A stretch of DNA of 64,000 bases from Burkholderiales bacterium. GTDB taxonomy: Bacteria > Pseudomonadota > Gammaproteobacteria > Burkholderiales > Burkholderiaceae_C. Positions 28,598 to 39,707 of the stretch are shown piece by piece. Each line of letters begins with the position of its first letter. The stretch's first letter is position 1. The position numbers and the translations under genes were made by a program. Below the pieces are notes generated by a model. That model had not been told where the DNA came from. It did not search any database and saw nothing but the letters and a program-made list of their open reading frames with translations. Where the stretch lies: the NCBI GenBank assembly GCA_021414305.1, contig JAIOOS010000027.1:124001-188000 (forward strand), given 5' to 3'.

Positions 28598-30465
28598 AAC
28601 GAATCCTCGGCCAGGGTCCGGCAGGTGTCGTCCCGGCTTTCCACGACGCCCAGCCAGGCGCCGATCTTCGGCAGCTCGTAGTGGAAGAAGTAGCGGCAGG
28701 CGGCGAGCCGGCCTCGCTGGGCCGCGTCGTCGGCCGAGGCGGCGGCGCAAAGGGCGACATCGAGCCAGATCCAGGCGAGGACGACGTGGCCGAAGGCCTG
28801 CAGGTACGGCGTCGCGTTGGCGAGCGCCTCCTGGGGCGAGCCGGTCGACCAGGCGGCGCGTGTGGCCGCCACGAGGCTGTCGGTCGCGCCGACGAGCGCC
28901 TCGGCGTGCGCCGCCAGCGCGGCGACGCCACGCGCCCTGGCGGTGGTCGCGGCGATCGTCTCCCGCAGCAGCGCCAGGCCGGCGCCGCCGTCCATCACCA
29001 CCTTGCGGCCGAGCAGGTCGAGCGCCTGGATGCCGTGCGTGCCCTCGTGGATCATGTTCAGGCGGTTGTCGCGCCAGTACTGCTCGACCGGGAAGTCACG
29101 GGTGTAGCCGTAGCCGCCCAGAACCTGGATCGCCAGGCTGTTCGCCTCGAGGCACCACTCGCTCGGCCAGCTCTTGGCGATCGGCGTCAGCACTTCGAGA
29201 AGGAGGTGCGATCGCGCCTTCGCGGCCTCGTCCCCCGTGTGCAGCTCATCCACAAGGCGGGCGCAGTACAGCTCGAGCGCGAGCGCGCCCTCGCAGTAGC
29301 TCTTCTGCGCCAGCAGCATGCGCTTGACGTCGGCGTGCTCGATGATCGGCACCTGCGGCTTGCTCGCGTCCTTGCCGCCCGGGCCGGTCGGCCGGCCCTG
29401 CGGGCGAGCCTTCGCGTACTCGAGCGAGGTCTCGTAGCCGGCGTAGCCGAGCATGGTCGCGCCGAGGCCGACGGCGATCCGCGCCTCGTTCATCATGTGG
29501 AACATGCAGCGCAGGCCCTCGCCCGGCCGGCCGACGAGGTAGCCCACGGCGCCGGCGCCGGCGCCGTCCAGTCCTCCGCCCGAGCCGCTACCGTCGAGCC
29601 CGCCGCCGCGAACCCGGTGCTTGCCCTCGCCGAAGTTGAGCAGCGTGTTCGGGATGCCGCGGTAGCCGAGCTTGTGGTTGAGGCCGGCCAGCGCGACGTC
29701 GTTGCGCTCGCCGGTCAGCGCGCCGCTCGCGTCGACCAGCTTCTTCGGCACGATGAAGAGCGAGATGCCGCGCGTGCCGGGCACGAGCTTGCCGTCGTCG
29801 TCGGGAATCTTCGCCAGCACCAGGTGGACGATGTTCTCGGCCAGCTCGTTCTCGCCGTTCGAGATCCACATCTTGTTGCCGCGCAGGCGATAGCGCGGGC
29901 CGAGCGGGTCGCCTTCGAAGCCGGCGCCGTCGGGCGTGGCGCGGGTGGCGATGTCGGAAAGGCTCGAGCCGGCCTGGGGCTCCGAGAGGCACATCGTGCC
30001 GGTGAAGCGGCCGGCGAACTCGTTCTTCGCGAACACTTCCTTCTGCATCGCGGTGCCGTGCGCCATCAGCAGGTTGGCGTTGCCACTGGTCAGCATGCCG
30101 CCGCCGCCGATGGCGATGCCCGCCTTCGAGAAGAAGCTGTTCGCCGCCATCTCGACGACGCAGGGAAGCTGCATCCCGCCGATCTCGTAGTCCTGTGCCG
30201 CGGCGAGCATGCCCGACTCGAAGTAAGCCTTGGCCGCTGCGTGACTCGATTCGGGCAGATGCACCTTGTCGCCGTCGAACCAGGGCTCCTCGGTATCGGC
30301 GACGCGATTGAACGGCGCGTACTTCTCGCGCGCGATCTTCTCGCAGGTGTCGAGCACGGCGTCGAAGGTCTCGCGCGAATGCTCGGCGAAGCGCGGGCGG
30401 GCGCGCAGCGATTCGACCGCGAGCCAATCGTGAAGCAGGAAGTCGACCGTTCGCCGGTAGCTCAT
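28594..30465 (-). CDS. Acyl-CoA dehydrogenase
   Basis: GTMCLSEPQAGSSLSDI, GNKMWISNGENE, QVLGGYGYTRDFPVEQYWRDNRLNMIHEGTHGIQALDLLGRK. Confidence 0.92.
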   Translation of the reverse strand: MSYRRTVDFLLHDWLAVESLRARPRFAEHSRETFDAVLDTCEKIAREKYAPFNRVADTEEPWFDGDKVHLPESSHAAAKAYFESGMLAAAQDYEIGGMQLPCVVEMAANSFFSKAGIAIGGGGMLTSGNANLLMAHGTAMQKEVFAKNEFAGRFTGTMCLSEPQAGSSLSDIATRATPDGAGFEGDPLGPRYRLRGNKMWISNGENELAENIVHLVLAKIPDDDGKLVPGTRGISLFIVPKKLVDASGALTGERNDVALAGLNHKLGYRGIPNTLLNFGEGKHRVRGGGLDGSGSGGGLDGAGAGAVGYLVGRPGEGLRCMFHMMNEARIAVGLGATMLGYAGYETSLEYAKARPQGRPTGPGGKDASKPQVPIIEHADVKRMLLAQKSYCEGALALELYCARLVDELHTGDEAAKARSHLLLEVLTPIAKSWPSEWCLEANSLAIQVLGGYGYTRDFPVEQYWRDNRLNMIHEGTHGIQALDLLGRKVVMDGGAGLALLRETIAATTARARGVAALAAHAEALVGATDSLVAATRAAWSTGSPQEALANATPYLQAFGHVVLAWIWLDVALCAAASADDAAQRGRLAACRYFFHYELPKIGAWLGVVESRDDTCRTLAEDSF

Positions 30466-30935
30466 GCTGCGGACCTCAGCGCCGGCGCCATCTCGGCCGC
30501 GGCGCCCGCCATCCGCACGATCGTGCCCTGCGCGACGGCGCAGAGCTTCTCGACGCCGTCGGCGATGGCGACGACGTCGCACTGGCAAACCGCCTGCGAC
30601 TTGCCGACGTGCACGGTGCGCGCCCGCGCCAGCAGCCGCTCGCCGATCGCCGGCCGCAGGTAATTGATCTTGTACTCGCCGGTGACCACGGCCACCTGCA
30701 GTGCGCTGCCTGCGGCGAAGGTGATGGCGTTGTCGGCGAGGTAGCTCACGACGCCGCCGTGGGCGAAGCCATTCTGCTGTTTGAGCTGCGGCGTGATCGC
30801 CAGGCCGAGCTCGCAGCGGCCGGCGCCGAGCACGCCGAGCTCGGCGCCGATGAGCACGCTGAACGGCTGCGTCGCCAAGATCCCGCGCCCCATCGCCAGC
30901 AGCGGATCGACCTCGGTGCCGGGCTGTGCGCTCAT
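30462..30935 (-). CDS. PaaI-family hotdog thioesterase
   Basis: QNGFAHGGVVSYLADNAITFAAGS hotdog core. Confidence 0.85.
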   Translation of the reverse strand: MSAQPGTEVDPLLAMGRGILATQPFSVLIGAELGVLGAGRCELGLAITPQLKQQNGFAHGGVVSYLADNAITFAAGSALQVAVVTGEYKINYLRPAIGERLLARARTVHVGKSQAVCQCDVVAIADGVEKLCAVAQGTIVRMAGAAAEMAPALRSAA

Positions 30936-30948
30936 GGCCGCTCCCCCG

Positions 30949-32124
30949 TCAGAGCACCTCGAACACGCCGGCCGCGCCCATGCCGCCGCCGATGCACATC
31001 GTGACGACGACCTTCTTCGCGCCGCGCCGCTTGCCTTCGATCAGGGCGTGGCCGGTCAGGCGCTGGCCGCTGACGCCGTAGGGATGGCCGACGGCGATCG
31101 CGCCGCCGTTGACGTTGAGCCGGTCCATCGGGATGCCGAGGGTGTCGGCGCAGTACAGCACCTGCACCGCGAAGGCCTCGTTCAGCTCCCAGAGGTCGAT
31201 GTCCGCGACCGTCAGGCCGAGGCGCTTCAGCACCTTGGGCACGGCGAAGACCGGGCCGATGCCCATCTCGTCGGGCTCGCAGCCGGCGACCGCGAAGCCG
31301 AGGAAGCGGCCGAGCGGCTTCAGGCCGCGCTGCTCGGCGAGCTTCTCGTTCATCACCACCACCGCGCCGGCGCCGTCGCTGAACTGGCTGGCGTTGCCGG
31401 CGGAGATGACGCCGCCGGGGATCGCCGGCTTGATGTCCTTGATGCCGTCGTAGGTGGTGCCGGCGCGGATGCCTTCGTCGTGCGCCACGGTGACTTCCTT
31501 CGTGCGCAGGCCCATCACCGCATCGGCGACGCCGGCGAGCACGGTGATCGGCGCGATCTCGGCCTCGAAGCGGCCGGCGTCACGCGCCGCGGTCGCCTTC
31601 TGCTGGCTGGCGGCGCCGTACTCGTCCATGCGCTGGCGCGCGATGTTGTAGCGCTTGGCGACCTGCTCGGCCGTCTGCAGCATGTTCCAGTAGATGGTGG
31701 GCTTGTGCTCCAGCAGCCACGAGTCGGCGAGCATGTGCTTGTTCGCCTCGTTCTGCACGCAGGAGATGCTTTCCACGCCGCCGGCGACGACGATGTCGTT
31801 CTCGCCGGCGATGATGCGCTGCGCGGCCATGGCGATCGTCTGCAACCCGCTCGAGCAGAAGCGGTTCACCGTCATCCCGCTGGTCGTGATGGGCAGGCCG
31901 GCGCGCAGCGCGATCTGCCGGGCGATGTTGCTGCCGGTCGCGCCCTCGGGCGTGGCGCAGCCCATGATGACGTCGTCGACCTCGGCGCCCTCGATGCCGG
32001 CGCGCTCGACCGCGTGCTTGACGGCATGGCCGCCCAGCGTCGCGCCGTGGCTCATGTTGAAGGCGCCCTTCCAGCTCTTGGCGAGCGGGGTGCGGGCGGT
32101 CGAGACGATGACGGCACTGGTCAT
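30949..32124 (-). CDS. Acetyl-CoA C-acyltransferase (thiolase)
   Basis: [52 protein letters not shown]. Confidence 0.93.
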   Translation of the reverse strand: MTSAVIVSTARTPLAKSWKGAFNMSHGATLGGHAVKHAVERAGIEGAEVDDVIMGCATPEGATGSNIARQIALRAGLPITTSGMTVNRFCSSGLQTIAMAAQRIIAGENDIVVAGGVESISCVQNEANKHMLADSWLLEHKPTIYWNMLQTAEQVAKRYNIARQRMDEYGAASQQKATAARDAGRFEAEIAPITVLAGVADAVMGLRTKEVTVAHDEGIRAGTTYDGIKDIKPAIPGGVISAGNASQFSDGAGAVVVMNEKLAEQRGLKPLGRFLGFAVAGCEPDEMGIGPVFAVPKVLKRLGLTVADIDLWELNEAFAVQVLYCADTLGIPMDRLNVNGGAIAVGHPYGVSGQRLTGHALIEGKRRGAKKVVVTMCIGGGMGAAGVFEVL

Positions 32125-32141
32125 GATGAGCTCCGGAGTGG

Positions 32142-32180
32142 CTCCCTCTCCCGCTTGCGGGAGAGGGCTGGGGTGAGGGT
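32142..32180. repeat. REP-like palindromic intergenic element
   Basis: CCCTCTCCCGC-TT-GCGGGAGAGGG (perfect 11-bp arms) plus flank CTGGGGTGAGGGT. Confidence 0.6.
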
Positions 32181-32182
32181 AT

Positions 32183-34276
<2,094 letters not shown>

Positions 34277-34325
34277 GGAAAACCCCTCGCGTTGAATGCA
34301 CCGGCCGGACGCCGGAAAGGAAAAA

Positions 34326-34339
34326 AGAACGTTCGTTCT
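34326..34339. promoter_or_regulatory. TetR-type candidate operator upstream of the acyl-CoA operon
   Basis: AGAACG-TT-CGTTCT inverted repeat about 50 bp upstream of the FadB-like start. Confidence 0.5.
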
Positions 34340-34413
34340 ATTCTAGGCCGCGGCCCTCGGCGCGCGTTGTCCCAGCGGCGACAACGTGGCCTTCGGCCAG
34401 GCCTTGCGAACGG

Positions 34414-35130
34414 CTAGACCTCGAGCCACTCCTTGCGGATCTCGGCATTGGCGCGCAAGGCGTCGGGCGTGCCTTCGAAGACGATCGCGCCGTGCCCCAT
34501 CACATAGCAGCGCTCGGAGATCTCGAGGGCGATCGTCAGCTTCTGCTCGACCAGCAGGACCGAGACGCCGCGCGTCTTCAGCGTCTTCAGGTAGCCGGCG
34601 ACGAGCTCGACGATCTTCGGCGCCAGGCCCTCGGTGGGCTCGTCGATCATGATCAGGTCGGGGTCGCCCATCAGCGTGCGGCAGAGCGTGAGCATCTGCT
34701 GCTCGCCGCCGGAAAGGACCCCGGCCTCCGTGTGCTGGCGCTCCTTCAGGCGCGGGAACATGCCGTACATGTCGTCGAACGACCAGCGCGGCGCCTTGGC
34801 GCCCGCCTTCTTCGTCTTCTCGCCGAGGCGCAGGTTCTGCTCGACCGTGAGCTTGGGGAAGATGTCGCGGTTCTCCGGCACGTAGCCGATGCCGCGGTGG
34901 GCGATGTCGAAGGCCTTGTGGCCGAGGATCTCCTGGCCGCGGAAGGTGACCGAGCCCTCGCCCGTGACCAGGCCCATGATCGTGCGCACCGTGGTCGAGC
35001 GACCCGAGCCGTTGCGGCCGAGCAGGCTGACGATCTCGCCCTCGCCCACCGTCATGTCGACGCCGTGCAGGATGTGGCTCTTGCCGTAGTAGGCATGCAG
35101 GCCGGAAAGGCGGAGCATGTCAGTGGCCAT
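34414..35130 (-). CDS. livF: Branched-chain amino acid-type ABC transporter ATP-binding protein (LivF-like)
   Basis: Signature LSGGEQQMLTLCRTLMGDPDLIMIDEPTEGLAP; Walker A reads GRNGSGRST. Confidence 0.9.
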   Translation of the reverse strand: MATDMLRLSGLHAYYGKSHILHGVDMTVGEGEIVSLLGRNGSGRSTTVRTIMGLVTGEGSVTFRGQEILGHKAFDIAHRGIGYVPENRDIFPKLTVEQNLRLGEKTKKAGAKAPRWSFDDMYGMFPRLKERQHTEAGVLSGGEQQMLTLCRTLMGDPDLIMIDEPTEGLAPKIVELVAGYLKTLKTRGVSVLLVEQKLTIALEISERCYVMGHGAIVFEGTPDALRANAEIRKEWLEV

Positions 35131-35902
35131 GGCCTGCCCCTGCCGCCTGCGCGTCGGCGAGGGCCGAGCCGAGGTAGGCCTCCTGCACGCGCGCGTTGCC
35201 GCGCACCTTCTCCGGCACGTCGAAGGCGATCACCTCGCCGTAGACGAGCACGGCGATCTTGTCGGCGAGGCCGAACACCACGCCCATGTCGTGCTCCACC
35301 GTGAGCAGCGTCTTGCCGACCGTGACCTCGCGGATCAGCTCGATGAAGCGCGCGGTCTCGCTCTTGCTCATGCCGGCGGTGGGCTCGTCGAGCAATATCA
35401 CGGAGGCACCGCCGGCGATGGTGATGCCGATCTCGAGCGCGCGCTGCTCGGCGTAGGTGAGGTTCATCGCCAGCGTGTCGCGCTTGCGGTCGAGCTTGAT
35501 CATGTGCAGCAGCGCCTCGGCCCGTTCGTTCGCGTCCTTCAGGTCGGCGAGGAACTTCCAGAACGCGTACTTGTAGCCCAGCGACCAGAGCACGCCGCAG
35601 CGCAGGTTCTCGAACACCGAGAGGCGACTGAAGATGTTCGTGATCTGGAAGCTCCGCGCCAGGCCGAGCCGGTTGATCTCGAACGGCGTGAGGCCGTCGA
35701 TGCGCTTGCCGTTGAGCAGGATCTCGCCGCTGGTGGCGCCGAACCGGCCGCTGATGAGGTTGAACAGGGTCGACTTGCCGGCGCCGTTCGGGCCGATGAT
35801 GCCGACCCGCTCGCCGGCCGCCACCGCGAGCTCGGCACCGCGGATGATCTCGGTCTTGCCGAAGCGCTTGTGCAGCTTCCTGAGCTCGAGCGCGTAGGTC
35901 AT
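35120..35902 (-). CDS. livG: Branched-chain amino acid-type ABC transporter ATP-binding protein (LivG-like)
   Basis: GPNGAGKSTLFNLISG; LTYAEQRALEIGITIAGGASVILLDEPTAGM. Confidence 0.9.
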   Translation of the reverse strand: MTYALELRKLHKRFGKTEIIRGAELAVAAGERVGIIGPNGAGKSTLFNLISGRFGATSGEILLNGKRIDGLTPFEINRLGLARSFQITNIFSRLSVFENLRCGVLWSLGYKYAFWKFLADLKDANERAEALLHMIKLDRKRDTLAMNLTYAEQRALEIGITIAGGASVILLDEPTAGMSKSETARFIELIREVTVGKTLLTVEHDMGVVFGLADKIAVLVYGEVIAFDVPEKVRGNARVQEAYLGSALADAQAAGAGHGH

Positions 35903-37194
35903 CAGGCCGGCTCCCTGCGCTTGATCTCGGCCTCGATCTCTTCCTGGGCGTGGCTCCAGACGCGAACGAACCCGCGCCGCACCCACTCGAGCAGGCCCAG
36001 GCCGATGGCGAGCACGGCCAGCGGCGCGGCCCAGCTCAGCGCGCTCTGGGTATCGAGCGGGACGCCGACGAAGCTGAACTTCGAGCTGGCTCCGGCGTTG
36101 AGCTGGATGTGATAGATCATCTCGATGATCGCCGAGGCGCCGGCGACCACCAGCGCGCCTGCGAGGAGCAGGCCGGCGTACGGCCGCAGCAGCGGCCCGA
36201 ACTTGCCGAACTTGGCGACGCGCAGGTTCATCATGATCAGGCTGGCGATGCCGCCGGGCGCATACATCACCATGAACAGGAACACCAGGCCGAGGTAGAG
36301 CAGCCAGGCCTTGGTCACCTCCGAGAGCAGCACCGAGGCCAGCACCAGCAGCACCGCGCCGATCATCGGCCCGAAGAAGAAGGTGGCGCCGCCGAGGAAG
36401 GTGAACAGCAGGTAGCCGCCGGAGCGCACCGCGCTCAGACCGTCGGACGCGTTGACGATCTCGAAGTTGATCGACGCCAGCGCGCCACCGATGCCGGCGA
36501 AGAAGCCGGCGATGATGAAGCCGAGGTAGCGCACCCGCTGGGTGTTGTAGCCGATGAACTCGACCCGCTCCGGGTTGTCGCGCACCGCGTTGAGCATGCG
36601 CCCGAGTGGCGTCTTGGTCAGGGCGAACATCAGCGCCGTCGAGATGAAGCAGTAGGCAGCGATCAGGTAATAGACCTGGATCTGCGAGCCGAAGGTGAGG
36701 CCGAGAAAGGGCGTGCCATAGACCCGGTTGGTGGTGACGCCGCCCTCGCCGCCGAAGAAGCCGGGGAACATCAGCGACATTGCCGCCACCAGCTCGCCGA
36801 TGCCGAGCGTGATCATGGCGAAGGTGGTGCCCGACTTCTTGGTCGTGACGTAGCCGAACAGGGCGGCGAAGAACAAACCCGAGAGACCTCCCACCAGGGG
36901 AATCACGACCAGCGGCAAGGGCACCTGCCCTTTGGTCGCCAGGTTCATGGCGTGGACGGCGATGAACGAGCCGAGACCGGTGTAGACGGCGTGGCCGAAG
37001 CTCAGCATGCCGCCCTGGCCGAGCAGGATGTTGTAGCTGAGGCAGATGATGGTCAGGTAGCCCATCTGCGTGAGCATGCTGATCGCCAGGCTGCTGCGAA
37101 ACACGTGCGGCAGCACCGCGAGCAGCAGCGCGAACAGGAGCCAGATCGCGTACGGCCCGAGTTTTCGCCTGGGCGCGAGAGCCACGGTGCTCAT
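35902..37194 (-). CDS. livM: Branched-chain amino acid-type ABC transporter permease (LivM-like)
   Basis: Polytopic protein, LSYNILLGQGGMLSFGHAVYTGLGSF; synteny. Confidence 0.9.
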   Translation of the reverse strand: MSTVALAPRRKLGPYAIWLLFALLLAVLPHVFRSSLAISMLTQMGYLTIICLSYNILLGQGGMLSFGHAVYTGLGSFIAVHAMNLATKGQVPLPLVVIPLVGGLSGLFFAALFGYVTTKKSGTTFAMITLGIGELVAAMSLMFPGFFGGEGGVTTNRVYGTPFLGLTFGSQIQVYYLIAAYCFISTALMFALTKTPLGRMLNAVRDNPERVEFIGYNTQRVRYLGFIIAGFFAGIGGALASINFEIVNASDGLSAVRSGGYLLFTFLGGATFFFGPMIGAVLLVLASVLLSEVTKAWLLYLGLVFLFMVMYAPGGIASLIMMNLRVAKFGKFGPLLRPYAGLLLAGALVVAGASAIIEMIYHIQLNAGASSKFSFVGVPLDTQSALSWAAPLAVLAIGLGLLEWVRRGFVRVWSHAQEEIEAEIKRREPA

Positions 37195-38141
37195 CAGCCC
37201 TCCCGCTTTCCGAGCAGGCCCTTGGGCCGGAAGATCAGGATCAGCACCAGGAACAGGTACGGCAGGATGGGCGCGACCTGCGCCACGCTGAGGCTGAGCA
37301 GCTCCCAGCCGAAGGTCTGGTCGGTGATCTTGAAGCCGAGCGCCCCGAGCAGGGTCGCCAGCGACTGGTCGATCGCGACCGCGAAGGTCTGCACCACGCC
37401 GATCAGGAGCGAGGCGAGAAAGGCGCCCGCGAGCGAGCCCATGCCGCCGACCACGACGACGACGAACACGATCGAGCCGACGGCGCCAGCCATCGCCGGC
37501 TCGGTGACGTAGGTGTTGCCGCCGATCACCCCCGCCAGTGCCGCGAGCGCGGCGCCGCCGCCGAACACGAGCATGAAGACGCGGGGCACGTTGTGGCCGA
37601 GTGCCTCGACCGTCTCGGGATGGGTGAGCGCCGCCTGGATCACCAGGCCGATGCGGGTGCGGGTGAGCAGCAGCCAGACCGCGAGCAGCATCAGCAGCGC
37701 AAGCAGCATGATGAACGAGCGCGACTTCGGGAACTGGGTGCCGAAGAGCGTGAACAGCGGCCCCTGCAGCTGCGCCGGCAGCACGTAAGGAACGGTCGCG
37801 CGACCCCAGACCAGCTGCACCACCTCGAGGATGAGGTACGAGAGGCCGAAGGTCACGAGCAGCTCGGGCACGTGGCCGAACTTGTGAACGCGGCGCAGGC
37901 TGTAGCGCTCGAACGCGGCGCCGAGCAGGCCGACCAGGAGGGGCGCGATCAGCAGCGCCGGCCAGAAGCCGATCGCCACCGAGATCGTGTAGGCGAAGTA
38001 GGCCCCCAGCATGTAGAAGCTGGTGTGCGCGAAATTGAGCACGCCCATCATGCTGAAGATCAGCGTGAGACCCGAGCTCAGCATGAACAGCAGCAGCCCG
38101 TAGCTGAGCCCGTTCAGGAGCGAGATGACGAAGAATTCCAC
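37194..38141 (-). CDS. livH: Branched-chain amino acid-type ABC transporter permease (LivH-like)
   Basis: LLNGLSYGLLLFMLSSGLTLIFSMMGVLNFAHTSFYMLGAY; synteny. Confidence 0.9.
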   Translation of the reverse strand: MEFFVISLLNGLSYGLLLFMLSSGLTLIFSMMGVLNFAHTSFYMLGAYFAYTISVAIGFWPALLIAPLLVGLLGAAFERYSLRRVHKFGHVPELLVTFGLSYLILEVVQLVWGRATVPYVLPAQLQGPLFTLFGTQFPKSRSFIMLLALLMLLAVWLLLTRTRIGLVIQAALTHPETVEALGHNVPRVFMLVFGGGAALAALAGVIGGNTYVTEPAMAGAVGSIVFVVVVVGGMGSLAGAFLASLLIGVVQTFAVAIDQSLATLLGALGFKITDQTFGWELLSLSVAQVAPILPYLFLVLILIFRPKGLLGKREG

Positions 38142-38178
38142 GTCGGGTCCGAGGGGTGGCGGGAAAGGGTGTGGGGCT

Positions 38179-38217
38179 AAAAAAACAGCCGGTGGGCGAC
38201 TCGCATCACCCGCCGGC
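38179..38217 (-). terminator. Hairpin plus T-tract between livK and livH
   Basis: Minus strand GCCGGCGGGTGA-TGCGAG-TCGCCCACCGGC then TGTTTTTTTAG. Confidence 0.75.
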
Positions 38218-38239
38218 GTGTCGGAGGCTCAGCGCGAGG

Positions 38240-39475
38240 TCAGGGCGACGGACGCTTCATGTCGCAGGACGTCGGCGTGCTCGCGACATACGGCTCCAGA
38301 TACTTGACCGGGGCGAAGGTGAAGCCGGTGTTCTCGACGCTGTAGCTGTTCTTCGCGTCGACCTTCTGCCACTTCGAGATCCACAGGCCCTGCTGCATCT
38401 GGTGGTCGGTCTTCCTGATCTGGCTGTCGCCGTTGAAGCCCTTGAAGCTGAGGCCTTCCATCGCGCCCGCGACCTTCATCGGATCGGTCGACTTGGCCTT
38501 GGCCATCGCCTCGCCGAGCAGGACGATCGCGTTGTAGATCGAGAAGGTGTACATGTCGTCGTTGTACTTCTTCTTGTAGGCGTCGACGAGCTGGCGAACC
38601 TCGCCGCCGTAGTTCGAGTGGTTATAGGCGATCTGGTAGACCTCGAGATCGCCGCCCGCGGCCAGCGCCGTGGGGGTGCCCGAGACGCCGGCGTAGTAGG
38701 CGAAGATCGGCACCTTCAGGCCGGAATCGTTGAGGGCCTTGATCAGGAGCGTCATGTCCTGGCCCCAGTTGCCGGTGACGATGGCGTCGGCGCCCGACTG
38801 CTTGATCTTGGCGACGTACGGGGCGAAGTCCTTCACCTGCCCGAGCGGGTGCAGGTCGTCGCCGACGATCTTGGCGTCGGGGCGGTTGCGCGCCAGGCCT
38901 TCCTTGAAGTACTTGGCGACCTGCTGGCCGTGCGAGTAGTTCTGGTTGATCAGGTAGACCTTGGTGACCTTGGGCTGGTCCTTCATGAACGCGGTCAGCG
39001 CCGCCATCTTCATCGACGTGTCGGCGTCGAGGCGGAAGTGCGAGAAGGTGCACTTCTCGTTGGTCAGCACCGGGTCGACCGCCGCGTAGTTGAAGTAGAC
39101 GATCTCCTTGCCCGGATTGCGCTCGTTGTGCTTGGCGACGGCGTCGGCCAGCGGCACGGCGACGTTCGAGCCGTTGCCCTGGGTCACGTAGCGAAAGCCC
39201 TGGTCGGCGGCGGCCTTGAGCAGGTTGAGCGCTTCCTGCGGAGAGCTCTTGCTGTCCATGCCCACGACTTCGAACTTGACGCCGGCCGGGTTCTTGGCGG
39301 AGAAGTGCTCGGCGACGAGCTGCCAGGTGCGCAGCTGGTTCTGGCCGACGTTGGCGAACGGACCGGAGAGGCCCTCGATCATGGCGATCTTGACCGTCTC
39401 GCCCTTCTGGGCAAAAGCGCCGGACGCGGCCGCGGCCATGAGGCTGGCGGCAACGAGCTTGTGTGCGAATTTCAT
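38240..39475 (-). CDS. ABC transporter substrate-binding protein (LivK-like)
   Basis: Signal peptide MKFAHKLVAASLMAAAASGAFA; EGLSGPFANVGQNQLRTWQLVAEHF. Confidence 0.88.
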   Translation of the reverse strand: MKFAHKLVAASLMAAAASGAFAQKGETVKIAMIEGLSGPFANVGQNQLRTWQLVAEHFSAKNPAGVKFEVVGMDSKSSPQEALNLLKAAADQGFRYVTQGNGSNVAVPLADAVAKHNERNPGKEIVYFNYAAVDPVLTNEKCTFSHFRLDADTSMKMAALTAFMKDQPKVTKVYLINQNYSHGQQVAKYFKEGLARNRPDAKIVGDDLHPLGQVKDFAPYVAKIKQSGADAIVTGNWGQDMTLLIKALNDSGLKVPIFAYYAGVSGTPTALAAGGDLEVYQIAYNHSNYGGEVRQLVDAYKKKYNDDMYTFSIYNAIVLLGEAMAKAKSTDPMKVAGAMEGLSFKGFNGDSQIRKTDHQMQQGLWISKWQKVDAKNSYSVENTGFTFAPVKYLEPYVASTPTSCDMKRPSP

Positions 39476-39707
39476 CGGAAAAGATCTCCTGGTCGGCTGT
39501 TTTCTGAGGCGCAACGAGAGTACAAGTTTTGCTGGGCAAACCCATGAGGGAATGCCCGGAACGGCCTTGGCGCCAGCTGTCGCCAAGGCGACTCCGGTGC
39601 TTGGCCCACCGCCACGCAAGGTCTCGCAGCGCCCGTCCGGAGACGGGCTATAGACTCCCCCGCCAAACGACCGGCCCCTTCAGCTCACCTGCCCGCGAAT
39701 CCCGCCG

